Shown: positions 26,141 through 34,516 of the stretch, piece by piece
Numbering within the stretch: position 1 is the stretch's first letter
How the letters are laid out: every line of letters begins with the position of its first letter
Assembly: GCA_025457865.1 (NCBI GenBank)
Contig: JALOTP010000020.1
Coordinates: 1-64,000 of the forward strand
Source: Thermoplasmatota archaeon
GTDB taxonomy: Archaea > Thermoplasmatota > Penumbrarchaeia > Penumbrarchaeales > Penumbrarchaeaceae
Direction of reading: 5' to 3'
Length of the DNA: 64,000 bases
The notes under the pieces: generated by a model
Told to the model about the DNA's origin: nothing
Database searches by the model: none
Seen by the model: the letters and a program-made list of their open reading frames with translations, nothing else
Translations under genes and position numbers: made by a program

Positions 26141-28333
26141 TCAGGTATCGGACACCCAGGTCCCTGACCTTACATTGACCTCGGTCCCGTCATCCTTCAC
26201 ATCCGTCCTCTCTTCCCAATATACAGCATACCTCTCGGTTGCTATGGTCCCATTTGCGTCATAGGTCTTTTCGAACCCTACGAGAGTTTTCTTAGCAAGC
26301 TCGCAATTCCCGTTCGTGTTGTTGTCGTAGGAGGTCGTGTTCCCTATGATGCCTTTTTCCTGGTCCAGTATGCCATCGCTGTTCCCATCCGTCTTCCAAC
26401 CCATGATCAGCAGGGTGTTGTTGGTCTCAGGGTTGCCGTCGCTGTCGTTGTCTCTGAGCTCGCTCGCGACAAGGATATAACCCTCCTTCTCCGGGTTCCC
26501 GTCCATGTCGCTATCCTCTTTCTGGGACGCGCCGACGAATGCTTTCTTGTACTCGGGGGGCCCGTCACCGTCAGCATCGGTCATGGTGCTGTAGGCGACG
26601 ACGAAACTAGAGACCAGACCAGTGGTCGTGACATTGTTCCCGTAGATGGCCGTTATCTCCTCGAAGACCTTCTTCCCACCGACCTCATCGCTCTTTCCGG
26701 TAATGAACAGGAAGGTCAGGTCGGTCCTCTTCGCGGATGATACGTTCCTTGCTGCAGCCACGGATCCCTCCATGTGGACAGCGGTTCCGTTCCCGCCGAA
26801 CCTGAGGTCCATCCCTATGACATCCGACCTGAGAGCGCCCCCTAACAATGTCCTGTTCTCGACCGCGAATGCCGTGATGTGAACGCTCTCGTTCGCGCCT
26901 GTGGTCGTCTTTGATGCGTTCAGCAGGGCATACTGAACGGTCCCGAGCTGGGGCCTGGACCTGCCGGCCATGATGCTGAACTGCTGGTATCCCGGGGTCT
27001 CCTTGGCATATATCGCATACCCCTCTTCGAGGACCGTCACACCTGCGGTCGTGTTGACCCTGTTGAATGCGAGCTTCGCGACCTCGGCGCTCTGGGGGGA
27101 CACCTTCGCATGGACCAGAACGATGGCTTCCCTTACCGTTACCAATGGGTTCCCGAGCTCGTGCTTGAAGAAGAGAACGGCCGAACCTTCTTTGTTCTCG
27201 AAGGTCCCGTCGCCGTCCTTGTCCATGGTCCGGAGGTCCCCGCCGTAAGCGTAGGTCTTGACACCGCCCAGGAGGGTAAGATGATATCCGTAGGAGAGAT
27301 GGGTCGCCTGATGGAGGTCGATATTACCATCCCCGTCCGTGTCGTTCCTCAAGAGGTGCGTGAAGGAGACGCCCTCGGCCGCCATCATGCCTGATATGGT
27401 GAGGTTGGCATACCTTACTATTACGGTCTCTTCGAGCTCAGGTATGCCGTTGTCATCACTGTCAACATAGCGGTACATGTATCCGACGATGTAGCTTAGA
27501 ACGGATGACGGTATGGTCCCGTTCCTGGTCCCGGATGTCGCCCTTTCCTTGTAGATCAGCTCGTAATTGCCATCCTTGTCCGAGTCGACCCATGTCGAGT
27601 TCTGGATATCCCAGACCATTCCTGAGAGGTCGGCCTCGTTCAATCCGGCCTCTGTCCCTTCGGGTGCATACTCGTCAAGGACCTCCCCCAGCCCTTCCTC
27701 GGCCTGGGTAAGGTCCTCTGACGGGCCGTCCATTAGGTCCGGGTCGATGGTCACGCCATCATCGCTGACAGGGATCTCATATGCCCCATTCATAGGAACA
27801 TCTGGGAGCTCATCCGGAGCATTGCCCTCCTTGAGCCAGTTTTGGGCATCCACAAGAGGTGCTGAACCGTCGCCAAGGAGGGAGACGGTCCCGTCGATGT
27901 CCAGTGGCGGTGCCCCGGGCATCTGTGGCTCCTTGAGGAAACCCTCTTGGGAGAGCAGGTCGTCTGAGGACCTTGTTCCATCATTGGGGGTCGTTGGGGT
28001 CACTGCGGGCAACATAGGTTGCGAGAAGCTCTCCTTAAGAGGCATTTCCATCTCCTGCGGGGCCTTGGACCTGGCCTTCTCCCCGTTCTCCATGGATGCC
28101 TCGTAGCGTTCTTGTGCCATGCTCTGTGCCAGTGCTATCTCCTTCCCCGCGGTCGGTACCACGATATCGGTCGAGGGAGCATCGTCGTTCTCTAGGTTCA
28201 GCTGGACCAACACACCCAGCATCCCCAGGAGGCCCACTCCCGCGATCATCGCGGCCCCGAACAGGGCCAGGGGCAGCAATATCAGATATTTCGTTTCCCT
28301 TGCCAAGTTTCTCACCGAAAAAGAGAGGTGCAT
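26141..28333 (-). CDS. Surface protein with nine DxDxDG calcium-loop repeats
   Basis: This 730-residue protein has an N-terminal hydrophobic anchor (about 16-47), a low-complexity acidic stalk (about 50-230), and then at least nine EF-hand/thrombospondin-3-like loops such as DSDKDGNYE, DTDGDGNID, DADGDGPPE and DNDSDGNPE. These loops bind calcium in related extracellular proteins. There is no C-terminal anchor. The first ATG (28333) lies within about 15 nt of a TATA-like ATATATATT (28338-28348), too close for normal initiation. The real start may be the in-frame GTG at 28315, which would be leaderless. Confidence 0.75.
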   Translation of the reverse strand: MHLSFSVRNLARETKYLILLPLALFGAAMIAGVGLLGMLGVLVQLNLENDDAPSTDIVVPTAGKEIALAQSMAQERYEASMENGEKARSKAPQEMEMPLKESFSQPMLPAVTPTTPNDGTRSSDDLLSQEGFLKEPQMPGAPPLDIDGTVSLLGDGSAPLVDAQNWLKEGNAPDELPDVPMNGAYEIPVSDDGVTIDPDLMDGPSEDLTQAEEGLGEVLDEYAPEGTEAGLNEADLSGMVWDIQNSTWVDSDKDGNYELIYKERATSGTRNGTIPSSVLSYIVGYMYRYVDSDDNGIPELEETVIVRYANLTISGMMAAEGVSFTHLLRNDTDGDGNIDLHQATHLSYGYHLTLLGGVKTYAYGGDLRTMDKDGDGTFENKEGSAVLFFKHELGNPLVTVREAIVLVHAKVSPQSAEVAKLAFNRVNTTAGVTVLEEGYAIYAKETPGYQQFSIMAGRSRPQLGTVQYALLNASKTTTGANESVHITAFAVENRTLLGGALRSDVIGMDLRFGGNGTAVHMEGSVAAARNVSSAKRTDLTFLFITGKSDEVGGKKVFEEITAIYGNNVTTTGLVSSFVVAYSTMTDADGDGPPEYKKAFVGASQKEDSDMDGNPEKEGYILVASELRDNDSDGNPETNNTLLIMGWKTDGNSDGILDQEKGIIGNTTSYDNNTNGNCELAKKTLVGFEKTYDANGTIATERYAVYWEERTDVKDDGTEVNVRSGTWVSDT

Positions 28334-28459
28334 GAGAATATATATTAAGGAACGAACACCTTTTTAGCAAGGGAGTTCGGTAAGGGTCTTTCCTGCATCT
28401 TTAAATACCATGGACCGGAACGATATAGGCCGATATTGCGGCAGAAGGGTGATGAAAAA

Positions 28460-29305
28460 ATGAAGAAATGGGAGTTCTACAGGGGCGTCGAGGATCCCAT
28501 ATCCGGTACCTTCAATCTAGCTGAGGAGGTCACTTCACGGTCGGACAAGGTGGTGTTCCTCAGCAGGTTCGCCATGTACTTCGTTGTGTTCAGCCTGGTC
28601 CTGGACCTGCTCCTGTTCATAGCGATGATATTCAACGGGAACCTGTTCATGGCCATGATACTGTTCTCCCTACTGATAACCGGGGCCATAACCTTCTCTC
28701 TGATACGGACCACAAGGGATTTCCTGAAACATGCGAACTTCCGTTACGGGGCCATCAATGCCATGAGAGAAGGACCTGCCATCCATGAGGTGCCTGGGGG
28801 GAAGACCCCTACGGACCGGTTCCTGAGGTACCTGAAGAAGGCCAATCCTGCCTTTAAGAGGCTGATGAAGAGGAGGCCGGAACTCCTTGTCAAGGATGTC
28901 CATCTCGTAGGGACAAAGGGCAGGAGGTACAGGTTCGAGGCCGCGGTACAACTGCGTCCATCCCTGATCCACCGGATGCTGAAGAAGGGGTCCCCGGGCT
29001 ACAATCTTCTGATACGGGAGTACAGGAAGGTGCCGACGCAGAACGAACTGGAGAGGCTGCATAAGGACCTGACCGACATCTATCATGCAAGGAAGCTCAG
29101 GCCCAACAGGGTCGTCATGCTCTTTCCCGGTTCTGGCAGGTACAGGGGCTTGCCGGAGGACCTCTACCATTCGCTGGTCGTGGATGGGCTCTTCTTACCT
29201 GGAAGGAGGGACCTAATGCTCAATGTCCAGGCCGTTGGAGAGCTCCCATCGGGAGAATATGATTTCGTGCCATACATACCAGAGCTGCCAAGGATGCTGC
29301 CATGA
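28460..29305 (+). CDS. Two-TM membrane protein of unknown function
   Basis: From the ATG at 28460 the product has 281 residues. GGGTGATG at 28447-28454 is a good ribosome site and excludes the upstream codon at 28436. A TATA-like TTTAAATA lies at 28400-28407. Two adjacent transmembrane helices (about 35-60 and 63-85) are followed by a basic cytosolic domain of about 190 residues with many Lys/Arg and no recognised motif. The wHTH gene starts 15 nt later and is co-oriented. Confidence 0.68.
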   Translation: MKKWEFYRGVEDPISGTFNLAEEVTSRSDKVVFLSRFAMYFVVFSLVLDLLLFIAMIFNGNLFMAMILFSLLITGAITFSLIRTTRDFLKHANFRYGAINAMREGPAIHEVPGGKTPTDRFLRYLKKANPAFKRLMKRRPELLVKDVHLVGTKGRRYRFEAAVQLRPSLIHRMLKKGSPGYNLLIREYRKVPTQNELERLHKDLTDIYHARKLRPNRVVMLFPGSGRYRGLPEDLYHSLVVDGLFLPGRRDLMLNVQAVGELPSGEYDFVPYIPELPRMLP

Positions 29306-29320
29306 TACGGAGGAAGCGGA

Positions 29321-29719
29321 TTGAACGATAGGAGCAACAAGGACCTGAACCTCTACTCCTGCATAGTCCTCAATCTGCTGGCTTCCGCCCTGGAGATAGA
29401 CCTCGCTCAGAAGGACCTTGAATCAAAGGTCGAGATGCTTCTTCATAAGAGCAGGGCATTCCTCACCAAGTCCGATATCCTCCATGAGATAAGGAGCAAC
29501 CACAACATGACCGAGAGGATCCTGTCCCATCTGCTGGAGCAGGGTTTCATCGAAGTCACGCAGGCAGAACGGAGCTACAGGGTGAAACCTACGAAGGGGG
29601 GACTGCTCCATGTCAGGGATTTCAACAGGTTCTATGCTTCCATTTATTCGAAGCAGATAGAACAGCACTACAGATACACTGGATTACCAGCGTGGTACAG
29701 GAGCTTCAAGGACCGATGA
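29321..29719 (+). CDS. Small winged-helix DNA-binding protein
   Basis: This 132-residue protein uses a TTG start, supported by a strong GGAGG 7 nt upstream (29309-29313). Residues about 45-95 form a winged helix (SDILHEIRSNHNMTERILSHLLEQGFIEV with a following beta wing). A C-terminal helix rich in Tyr and Arg may mediate dimerisation. It is probably a transcriptional regulator. It shares an operon with the two-TM protein, and tRNA-Arg lies 50 nt downstream. Confidence 0.68.
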   Translation: MNDRSNKDLNLYSCIVLNLLASALEIDLAQKDLESKVEMLLHKSRAFLTKSDILHEIRSNHNMTERILSHLLEQGFIEVTQAERSYRVKPTKGGLLHVRDFNRFYASIYSKQIEQHYRYTGLPAWYRSFKDR

Positions 29720-29769
29720 ATTTGCTATGAAGGATTTATAGGGTCCACGTTGTTCACCCCATATACCAT

Positions 29770-29843
29770 GGGCCCATAGGATAGTCCGGATAGTCTACTG
29801 GCCTTCGGAGCCGGCGGCTGGGGTTCGAATCCCCATGGGCCCG
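29770..29843 (+). tRNA. tRNA-Arg (anticodon TCG)
   Basis: The acceptor stem GGGCCCA/TGGGCCC is paired, with discriminator G. The anticodon stem CTGGC/GCCGG encloses loop CTTCGGA, giving anticodon TCG. The T-arm GGGG-TTCGAAT-CCCC is intact. CCA is not encoded. A TATA-like TTTATAGGG at 29734-29742 lies upstream at tRNA-promoter spacing. Confidence 0.92.
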
Positions 29844-29990
29844 CTAATATTCTTTATCGGAGACAGTTTATGATCGGATTCGAACCCCTTGGGGTCTTTG
29901 GAACGAGGGTATCGTCTTATCGCCCAAGTTCCAAAGATGAGGAAAATCCTGAAAGGATTTTTCTGACATTCGAATCCCCATGGGCCCGCT
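29824..29990 (+). repeat. 22-bp direct repeat of the tRNA-Arg 3' end flanking a hairpin-rich spacer
   Basis: The last 20 nt of tRNA-Arg plus two flanking bases (29824-29845) recur exactly at 29969-29990. The 123-bp spacer holds an inverted repeat CTTTGGAAC/GTTCCAAAG, a palindrome ACCCCTTGGGGT and a near-perfect AAAATCC/GGATTTT hairpin. Duplication of a tRNA 3' end is the classic scar of integrase-mediated insertion, but no integrase gene is present and the spacer is far too short for a functional element. Confidence 0.75.
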
Positions 29991-30028
29991 TCTTTGTTCT
30001 GTAATTGGATCAAAGATAGGGTCAGCTA

Positions 30029-30045
30029 TATAATTTAAATATAAG
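30029..30045 (+). promoter_or_regulatory. TATA-rich promoter of the CxxC-x17-CxxC gene
   Basis: An AT-only stretch of TATA/TTTAAATA character lies about 60-75 nt before the ATG at 30107, between the tRNA-Arg repeat and the small zinc-protein gene. Confidence 0.4.
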
Positions 30046-30106
30046 AAAATTACATGCCCTTCCAACGTCCCTGCCACCAAGGGGGGGCGAAAAAGGAAAT
30101 AATAAT

Positions 30107-30277
30107 ATGTACGACGATAGGAGAAGGAGCGGTGGTTTCGATCGCCCTCCCAGGGAATTGCACGACGCAACCTGTGCGGACTGTGGCCAGCAGACAAAGG
30201 TACCCTTCAAGCCCGATGGGGCCAGGCCCGTCTACTGCAGGGATTGCTACGCAAAGAGGAAGCCCCAGAGGTATTGA
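30107..30277 (+). CDS. Small CxxC-x17-CxxC zinc-binding protein
   Basis: This 56-residue protein starts with a basic, Gly/Arg-rich N-terminus (MYDDRRRSGGFDRPPRE) followed by two CxxC knuckles (CADC at 23-26, CRDC at 44-47) separated by exactly 17 residues, including the PFKPDGARPVYC stretch. This matches the CxxC-x17-CxxC domain seen in archaeal and bacterial proteins (TIGR04272 type). It probably binds zinc and, from its basic N-terminus, nucleic acid. AAGGA lies about 8 nt before the ATG. Confidence 0.78.
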   Translation: MYDDRRRSGGFDRPPRELHDATCADCGQQTKVPFKPDGARPVYCRDCYAKRKPQRY

Positions 30278-30631
30278 ACCGCTGAAGGTGCCTCTAGAGA
30301 GAGCAATATTGTAAAAAGAAAGGCCCAGCGGGCATCTTTGATGTCCGGTGGAGAAACAAGTAGGGGCTGGTCCTCTTGGACCCTAACGAAGGACTGACCG
30401 GTCCTGAACTGACCGGTCGGTCATTGAACTCATATTATTGGACATATCGATAATGAAGGGTTCATAACTTTCATTTTAATTTCAATAATGATCATAGTAT
30501 AGGATCACCGTCATATATCTGAACTGTTAGGGAAACCAGATATATCCCCCACATCTTTTGTCATATTCGATCAGTATGGGCAACTGCTCGGTTCATATGA
30601 TCGACACCTGAGCATCTGGGGGTATATTGGT
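30278..30631 (+). promoter_or_regulatory. Intergenic region upstream of the ribA fusion with repeats and possible structured leader
   Basis: No gene is seen in these 354 nt. A GCCC/GGGC hairpin lies just after the small zinc-protein gene and may end its transcript. ACTGACCGGT is directly repeated at 30393-30402 and 30408-30417 (15-bp period, each containing the palindrome ACCGGT), a possible operator. A TATA-like CATATATC lies near 30511-30518. In the presumed leader, CCCCC at 30546-30550 can pair with GGGGG at 30618-30622, the probable ribosome site, so translation could be switchable. All of this is inference from sequence. Confidence 0.4.
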
Positions 30632-31939
30632 TTGATATCGATAGACAGTTTCTCGGTCCTTGTCAAGGACGGTGTCATCCTCGGGTTCGACCCGAGGGAG
30701 ACCAAGGACCTGACCATAGTCAGGGAAGTTGCCACCAGGCTGCCCATAACCGAGGGCGATTTCAGGATACACATATTCAGGGATGCCGAAGGCAAAGAGC
30801 ATGCCGCCCTCGTCCACGGTGATGTCAAAGGGAAAGAGGGTGTACTTACCAGGGTCCATTCCGAATGCATGACCGGTGACCTCTTCGGTTCATTAAGATG
30901 CGATTGCGGCCCCCAGCTCCATCATTCCCTCCGGATGATATCGGAGGAGAGGGAGGGCATCCTCCTCTACCTCAGGCAGGAGGGTCGTGGCATAGGCATC
31001 GCCGAGAAGCTGAAGGCATACAACCTCCAGGACCTGGGCCTTGACACCGTGGATGCCAACATCTATCTCGGCCACAGGGCAGAGGCAAGGGATTACAGGG
31101 TCGCCTCGGACATGCTCAGGGCATTGGACGTATCTTCCATAAGGCTCCTTTCGAACAACCCTGACAAGGTAGGGAAATTGAGGGAGCTCGGTGTGGTCGT
31201 GACCGAAGGGCTGCCTCTCAAACCTTCAGTGAACGTCGAGAACCTTAGATACCTCAGAACGAAGATAGACCGCATGGGGCACCATCTCGGAACGGAGGAC
31301 CTGGACCAGCACCTGCCCGAGATGGACGATGTGATAAGGTCCGTGACAAGGGCAAGGAGCGAGAAGATAGGAGGGCCCTTCCTCACCTATTTCTCCGTCT
31401 CTGCCCTTGACGGTCAGCTAAGGGACCATCCGGACGGCCCGCACCGGAACTACTCGGGCCTTTTTAGAAGGCTCCTTCTGGGGCATGACGCGGTCTTGAT
31501 GGACATAGAGAACCTGATAGATTACGATGATGACCTGCTTGCCAACGGGCCAAGGGTCGTCCTCTACGACCCGGACCTCAAGTTCGATGGGAAGTTGAAC
31601 GAGGGGTCCATCATACTGCATCTGGGGGCACCCCGGTGCGATTTCGAGGGGTGCATACTCAAGGATGTATCGGGTCTTGACGGGACACTATCCATAGAAA
31701 GGGTCATGGAAGCGGTCAGGAGGACAGGTATACGCTCCATGCTGCTGGACGGCAGGTCCTCCATCTCGGACCATCTCCTCAATGGGAGCGGCGTCGATAT
31801 CCTGATCAACTGTATAGTTCCCTTGATGTCGGGCGGGAAGGGCACCAAACTGCCTGTCAGCAGCATTACATTCAAGGAAATCAGGTCCGTATCACTGGGA
31901 AATGAGATCGTCTATTATGGTGTGCCGAAGAGGGATTAG
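30632..31939 (+). CDS. GTP cyclohydrolase II fused to a RibD-type reductase domain
   Basis: This 435-residue fusion has an N-terminal RibA domain with zinc ligands C79, C90 and C92 (C-x10-C-x-C), the RQEGRGIG motif at 115-122 and a DANIYLGHRAEARDY segment. It opens GTP to the pyrimidine that starts riboflavin synthesis. The C-terminal region (about 245-432) resembles RibD_C/HTP reductase: FLTYFSVSALDGQL at its start and INCIVPLMSGGKGTKLP near its end. Together the two halves could perform the first and third pathway steps. The reductase half is divergent. The start is TTG, preceded by GGGGG at 9 nt; no earlier start exists in frame. Confidence 0.85.
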   Translation: MISIDSFSVLVKDGVILGFDPRETKDLTIVREVATRLPITEGDFRIHIFRDAEGKEHAALVHGDVKGKEGVLTRVHSECMTGDLFGSLRCDCGPQLHHSLRMISEEREGILLYLRQEGRGIGIAEKLKAYNLQDLGLDTVDANIYLGHRAEARDYRVASDMLRALDVSSIRLLSNNPDKVGKLRELGVVVTEGLPLKPSVNVENLRYLRTKIDRMGHHLGTEDLDQHLPEMDDVIRSVTRARSEKIGGPFLTYFSVSALDGQLRDHPDGPHRNYSGLFRRLLLGHDAVLMDIENLIDYDDDLLANGPRVVLYDPDLKFDGKLNEGSIILHLGAPRCDFEGCILKDVSGLDGTLSIERVMEAVRRTGIRSMLLDGRSSISDHLLNGSGVDILINCIVPLMSGGKGTKLPVSSITFKEIRSVSLGNEIVYYGVPKRD

Positions 31940-32331
31940 TCCTCGTTCTCTTTTTCTTTCTCTTCCTTCTTCTCCTCGGGCTTTACGACCTTTTTATTGA
32001 TGTCCTTGAGCTCACCCTCGACGGTGGAGACCATCTCATGGATGGAGAACGGGAGTATGACCAGCTCGAAGAACATCCTGAGCAGGATGTTGGATATGAC
32101 CCACCAGATGAGACGAAGAATGATCCATACCACTATGGACACTATCATCCAAAGCGTCTCCAGCCCGGTGTAGTCCCATAGGATGATTATGGCCGCTATG
32201 ACAGAAAGGGACAGGGCGATGTTCATCAGGTTGAACAGGATGAGCTCCAGCACATAGATTACCTTGATGAGATCTGGCGTTATCATCCAGCGAAAGGAGA
32301 AGAAGTTCCCGAACGTTCTTTTCTTGGCCAT
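31936..32331 (-). CDS. DUF4282 family membrane protein
   Basis: This 131-residue protein opens with the FFSFRWMITPDLIKVIY pattern characteristic of DUF4282. Two long transmembrane helices (about 22-50 and 58-92) follow, then a highly charged Lys/Glu C-terminal tail (about 105-131), predicted cytosolic coiled or disordered. The function of the family is unknown. It converges with the ribA fusion and overlaps it by 4 nt. Confidence 0.8.
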   Translation of the reverse strand: MAKKRTFGNFFSFRWMITPDLIKVIYVLELILFNLMNIALSLSVIAAIIILWDYTGLETLWMIVSIVVWIILRLIWWVISNILLRMFFELVILPFSIHEMVSTVEGELKDINKKVVKPEEKKEEKEKENED

Positions 32332-32447
32332 GACCGAAACCCCCTGTACGGTTATCCGTCATGGCAGGATAAAATGGTTTTGATTGTCCATTAAAAACAG
32401 AAAAGATCCAATACGCAAAATCGTTGTTCGTCAATTGACCGCTTTTA

Positions 32448-32732
32448 TCATTCGATTATCTCGCCTGACGTATCGACCAGCCACGATACGTAGTCAGGCC
32501 CCATCTCCTCGAATATCCTCTCTTTCAGCTCCTCGGGGATGTACATGTTGGCAAGGATGTATTCAAGGGCCATCTTGTCGTGGACCTTCCAGAGGTGGAA
32601 GTATAGCTCCTCCTCTACCCTGTCCCTCTTCCCGGAGAAGACCCTAGGGCAGTTGGGGCACTTGACCTCGACATTCATATCGAGCTCTGCGGGGTCGACC
32701 TCCTCATCGTCCGCTAAGTAAGGTGGGTCCAT
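32448..32732 (-). CDS. Small C2H2-type zinc-finger protein
   Basis: This 94-residue acidic protein has one clear zinc finger: CPNC at 25-28 and two His in FHLWKVH about 20 residues later. A conserved-looking helical C-terminus (LEYILANMYIPEELKERIFEEMG) follows. A single finger and strong acidity suggest protein-protein contact rather than DNA recognition. No family was recognised. It is monocistronic, with an AAAGGAAC ribosome site just before the ATG. Confidence 0.65.
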   Translation of the reverse strand: MDPPYLADDEEVDPAELDMNVEVKCPNCPRVFSGKRDRVEEELYFHLWKVHDKMALEYILANMYIPEELKERIFEEMGPDYVSWLVDTSGEIIE

Positions 32733-32888
32733 GTTCCTTTCGCCTCGGGAGAGAAGCTGAAGGATAGCTCATTAAAAAGGGTTGCCCTTCCAATTCGTTA
32801 AAAGGTCAGTTGAAACAGCACAACCCATCGACTAAAAAAATATATTTACCTCTACTTTGTTCATCCTATTGGAGTTGGAGGTTAAAAA

Positions 32889-33512
32889 ATGGGTATAATG
32901 AAGATTCTAGGGGGTGTCGTTGTATCCTTGGCCGCCATAGCCGTGGTAGTTATCCTGTGTATGACACTGATACTGCCTGCAGGGTCCCTGATATTCGGTG
33001 CCAAGAGCGCAGAGAAAGAATTCGATAGCTGGGCCAGGACCGCAAAGCAGGGAGATGAGATAACCGTATCCGGAAGATTGGATGAGAAGGACCATACGCA
33101 GTTGTTGGGGCAGGACATCTATTCCTACAGGTTCAAAGGCTGTCGGGATTCGTTCATGAGCTCTGAGGACATAGGGAACAAGGGGGACCTTGTCATCGTG
33201 ACAATAACGCACACTGGGATCATAGAGGCGTCGGCCTCCATCAAGCCGATAGTGGCCTTCTCCCCCAACATCTGCTGCGGGGTATTTTCGGCCATCTTCC
33301 TAATAGGCGGGCTCGTCATCCTTCTCATAGGGCTCAAGAAGGACAAGAAGGAAAAGGAGCTCAAGGATAAGGAAGAGGCGGAGAAGATTGCCCAGCTGCA
33401 AAAACGGGTCATTCCCCCCCCGTCATTCATCCACGGGGCCCAACAGCCTTCCGCAATGGCAACGCCGCTGACACAACAGCCCCAGGCACCGCCGGGACAG
33501 CCGCCAAAGTGA
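32889..33512 (+). CDS. Two-TM membrane protein with Pro/Gln-rich cytosolic tail
   Basis: This 207-residue protein has an N-terminal transmembrane helix (about 8-36), an extracytoplasmic beta domain (about 40-122) and a second helix (about 128-148). A Lys/Glu-rich coil and a Pro/Gln/Ala-rich tail (about 176-207) complete it. The layout matches the protein at 51660-52706. GGAGG (32876-32880) lies 8 nt before the ATG, and a TATA-like AAATATATTTA lies near 32838-32848. Function is unknown. The PPC-domain protein follows 18 nt later in the same operon. Confidence 0.7.
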   Translation: MGIMKILGGVVVSLAAIAVVVILCMTLILPAGSLIFGAKSAEKEFDSWARTAKQGDEITVSGRLDEKDHTQLLGQDIYSYRFKGCRDSFMSSEDIGNKGDLVIVTITHTGIIEASASIKPIVAFSPNICCGVFSAIFLIGGLVILLIGLKKDKKEKELKDKEEAEKIAQLQKRVIPPPSFIHGAQQPSAMATPLTQQPQAPPGQPPK

Positions 33513-33530
33513 AAGGGAAGGACGATAACC

Positions 33531-34478
33531 TTGACGGCCAAGGGGTCAGCGCTCCTATTACTGGTGCTCTCATCCGTCCTCCTGACCTTCAGCTGTGGGG
33601 CGGAGAAAGAACCCAACGACAGCTTCTATGCACCCGAGGTCCTTACCTCCCACGCGGAAGGCGGATTCAACACCCATGACGATGTGGACATCTATCGGGT
33701 CGATGTACAGGGCCGAAACAGGTTGGATGTCACCTTGGTCAAGACCGATGGAACGAAGGGCACCATCTCCCTTGAGACTTACAGTTCAGAGAGGGAAAGG
33801 ATGTATTATCCGGGGATCGACCTGACGGTCTACCTATCGGGTGAATCCGAGACGGACAGTTGGACAAATCTGGAAAACACCCCAACCCACATCTATCTCA
33901 AATTGGAAGGGTCGGGCAACTATTCCCTGGATGTGAAGACCGTCTACGTTCCCCCGGTACAGGATGCCCATTCATCAAGGGAAACGGCAATGGAGGTCGA
34001 TGAAGGGACCTACGCGGGCAACGTCACGAGCGGGGGTCTGTTCGAGGAGGGCGATACGGACTACTTCCATACACTGGTACCTCCTGGCATGGAGCTTGTG
34101 GTGACATTGGAGCTCGTAAAGGCAAGGCCCGGATCCTTCCTGAGCATGATAACATTGGAAGGTGAGAGCGCCGACAACGAACCTTTTTCCATGCTACTCA
34201 TGCTTTCGGATGAGGGAGAGGTCCAGAAGGGGACCTGGTTCAACGAGGACCCTAACTCCCATGTCGGTTTCTATCTGATCATCTCAGGAGATGGGGACTA
34301 TTCTCTGGAAGTGTCTTTAGAGGACCCCCTGGAGGACGATGTGGAAAGGACCTTCGACGTCATCTGCTATGGCTCGTTGATAACATGTGGCCTGGGCATA
34401 GTGATAGCGACCTCCGTCCTCGTTACGCTCATCGTGGTCTCCATGATGAAAAAGAAGAGAAGAAACGATAGCTCGTAG
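33531..34478 (+). CDS. Anchored exoprotein with two pre-peptidase C-terminal (PPC) domains
   Basis: This 315-residue protein appears to use a TTG start after GGGAAGG. A signal sequence ends near residue 22 (LTFSC could be a lipobox). Two PPC-type beta domains follow. The first begins with the hallmark EPNDSFYAPEV and contains DDVDIYRVDV, and the second (about 140-260) contains GDTDYFHTLVPPG. A C-terminal transmembrane helix (about 282-303) and a KKKRR stop-transfer anchor it. PPC domains usually accompany secreted proteases, but no catalytic domain is present here. It is in an operon with the two-TM protein upstream. Confidence 0.75.
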   Translation: MTAKGSALLLLVLSSVLLTFSCGAEKEPNDSFYAPEVLTSHAEGGFNTHDDVDIYRVDVQGRNRLDVTLVKTDGTKGTISLETYSSERERMYYPGIDLTVYLSGESETDSWTNLENTPTHIYLKLEGSGNYSLDVKTVYVPPVQDAHSSRETAMEVDEGTYAGNVTSGGLFEEGDTDYFHTLVPPGMELVVTLELVKARPGSFLSMITLEGESADNEPFSMLLMLSDEGEVQKGTWFNEDPNSHVGFYLIISGDGDYSLEVSLEDPLEDDVERTFDVICYGSLITCGLGIVIATSVLVTLIVVSMMKKKRRNDSS

Positions 34479-34516
34479 ACCCAATCCTTTTAACATGGGG
34501 TGAGAATCCACCCTAC

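Noticed and set aside
26141-28333. Dockerin/cellulosome assignment for the DxDxDG repeats
   Set aside because: The loops are not paired in the F-hand helix arrangement of dockerins and occur nine times along the chain; a general calcium-loop protein is safer.
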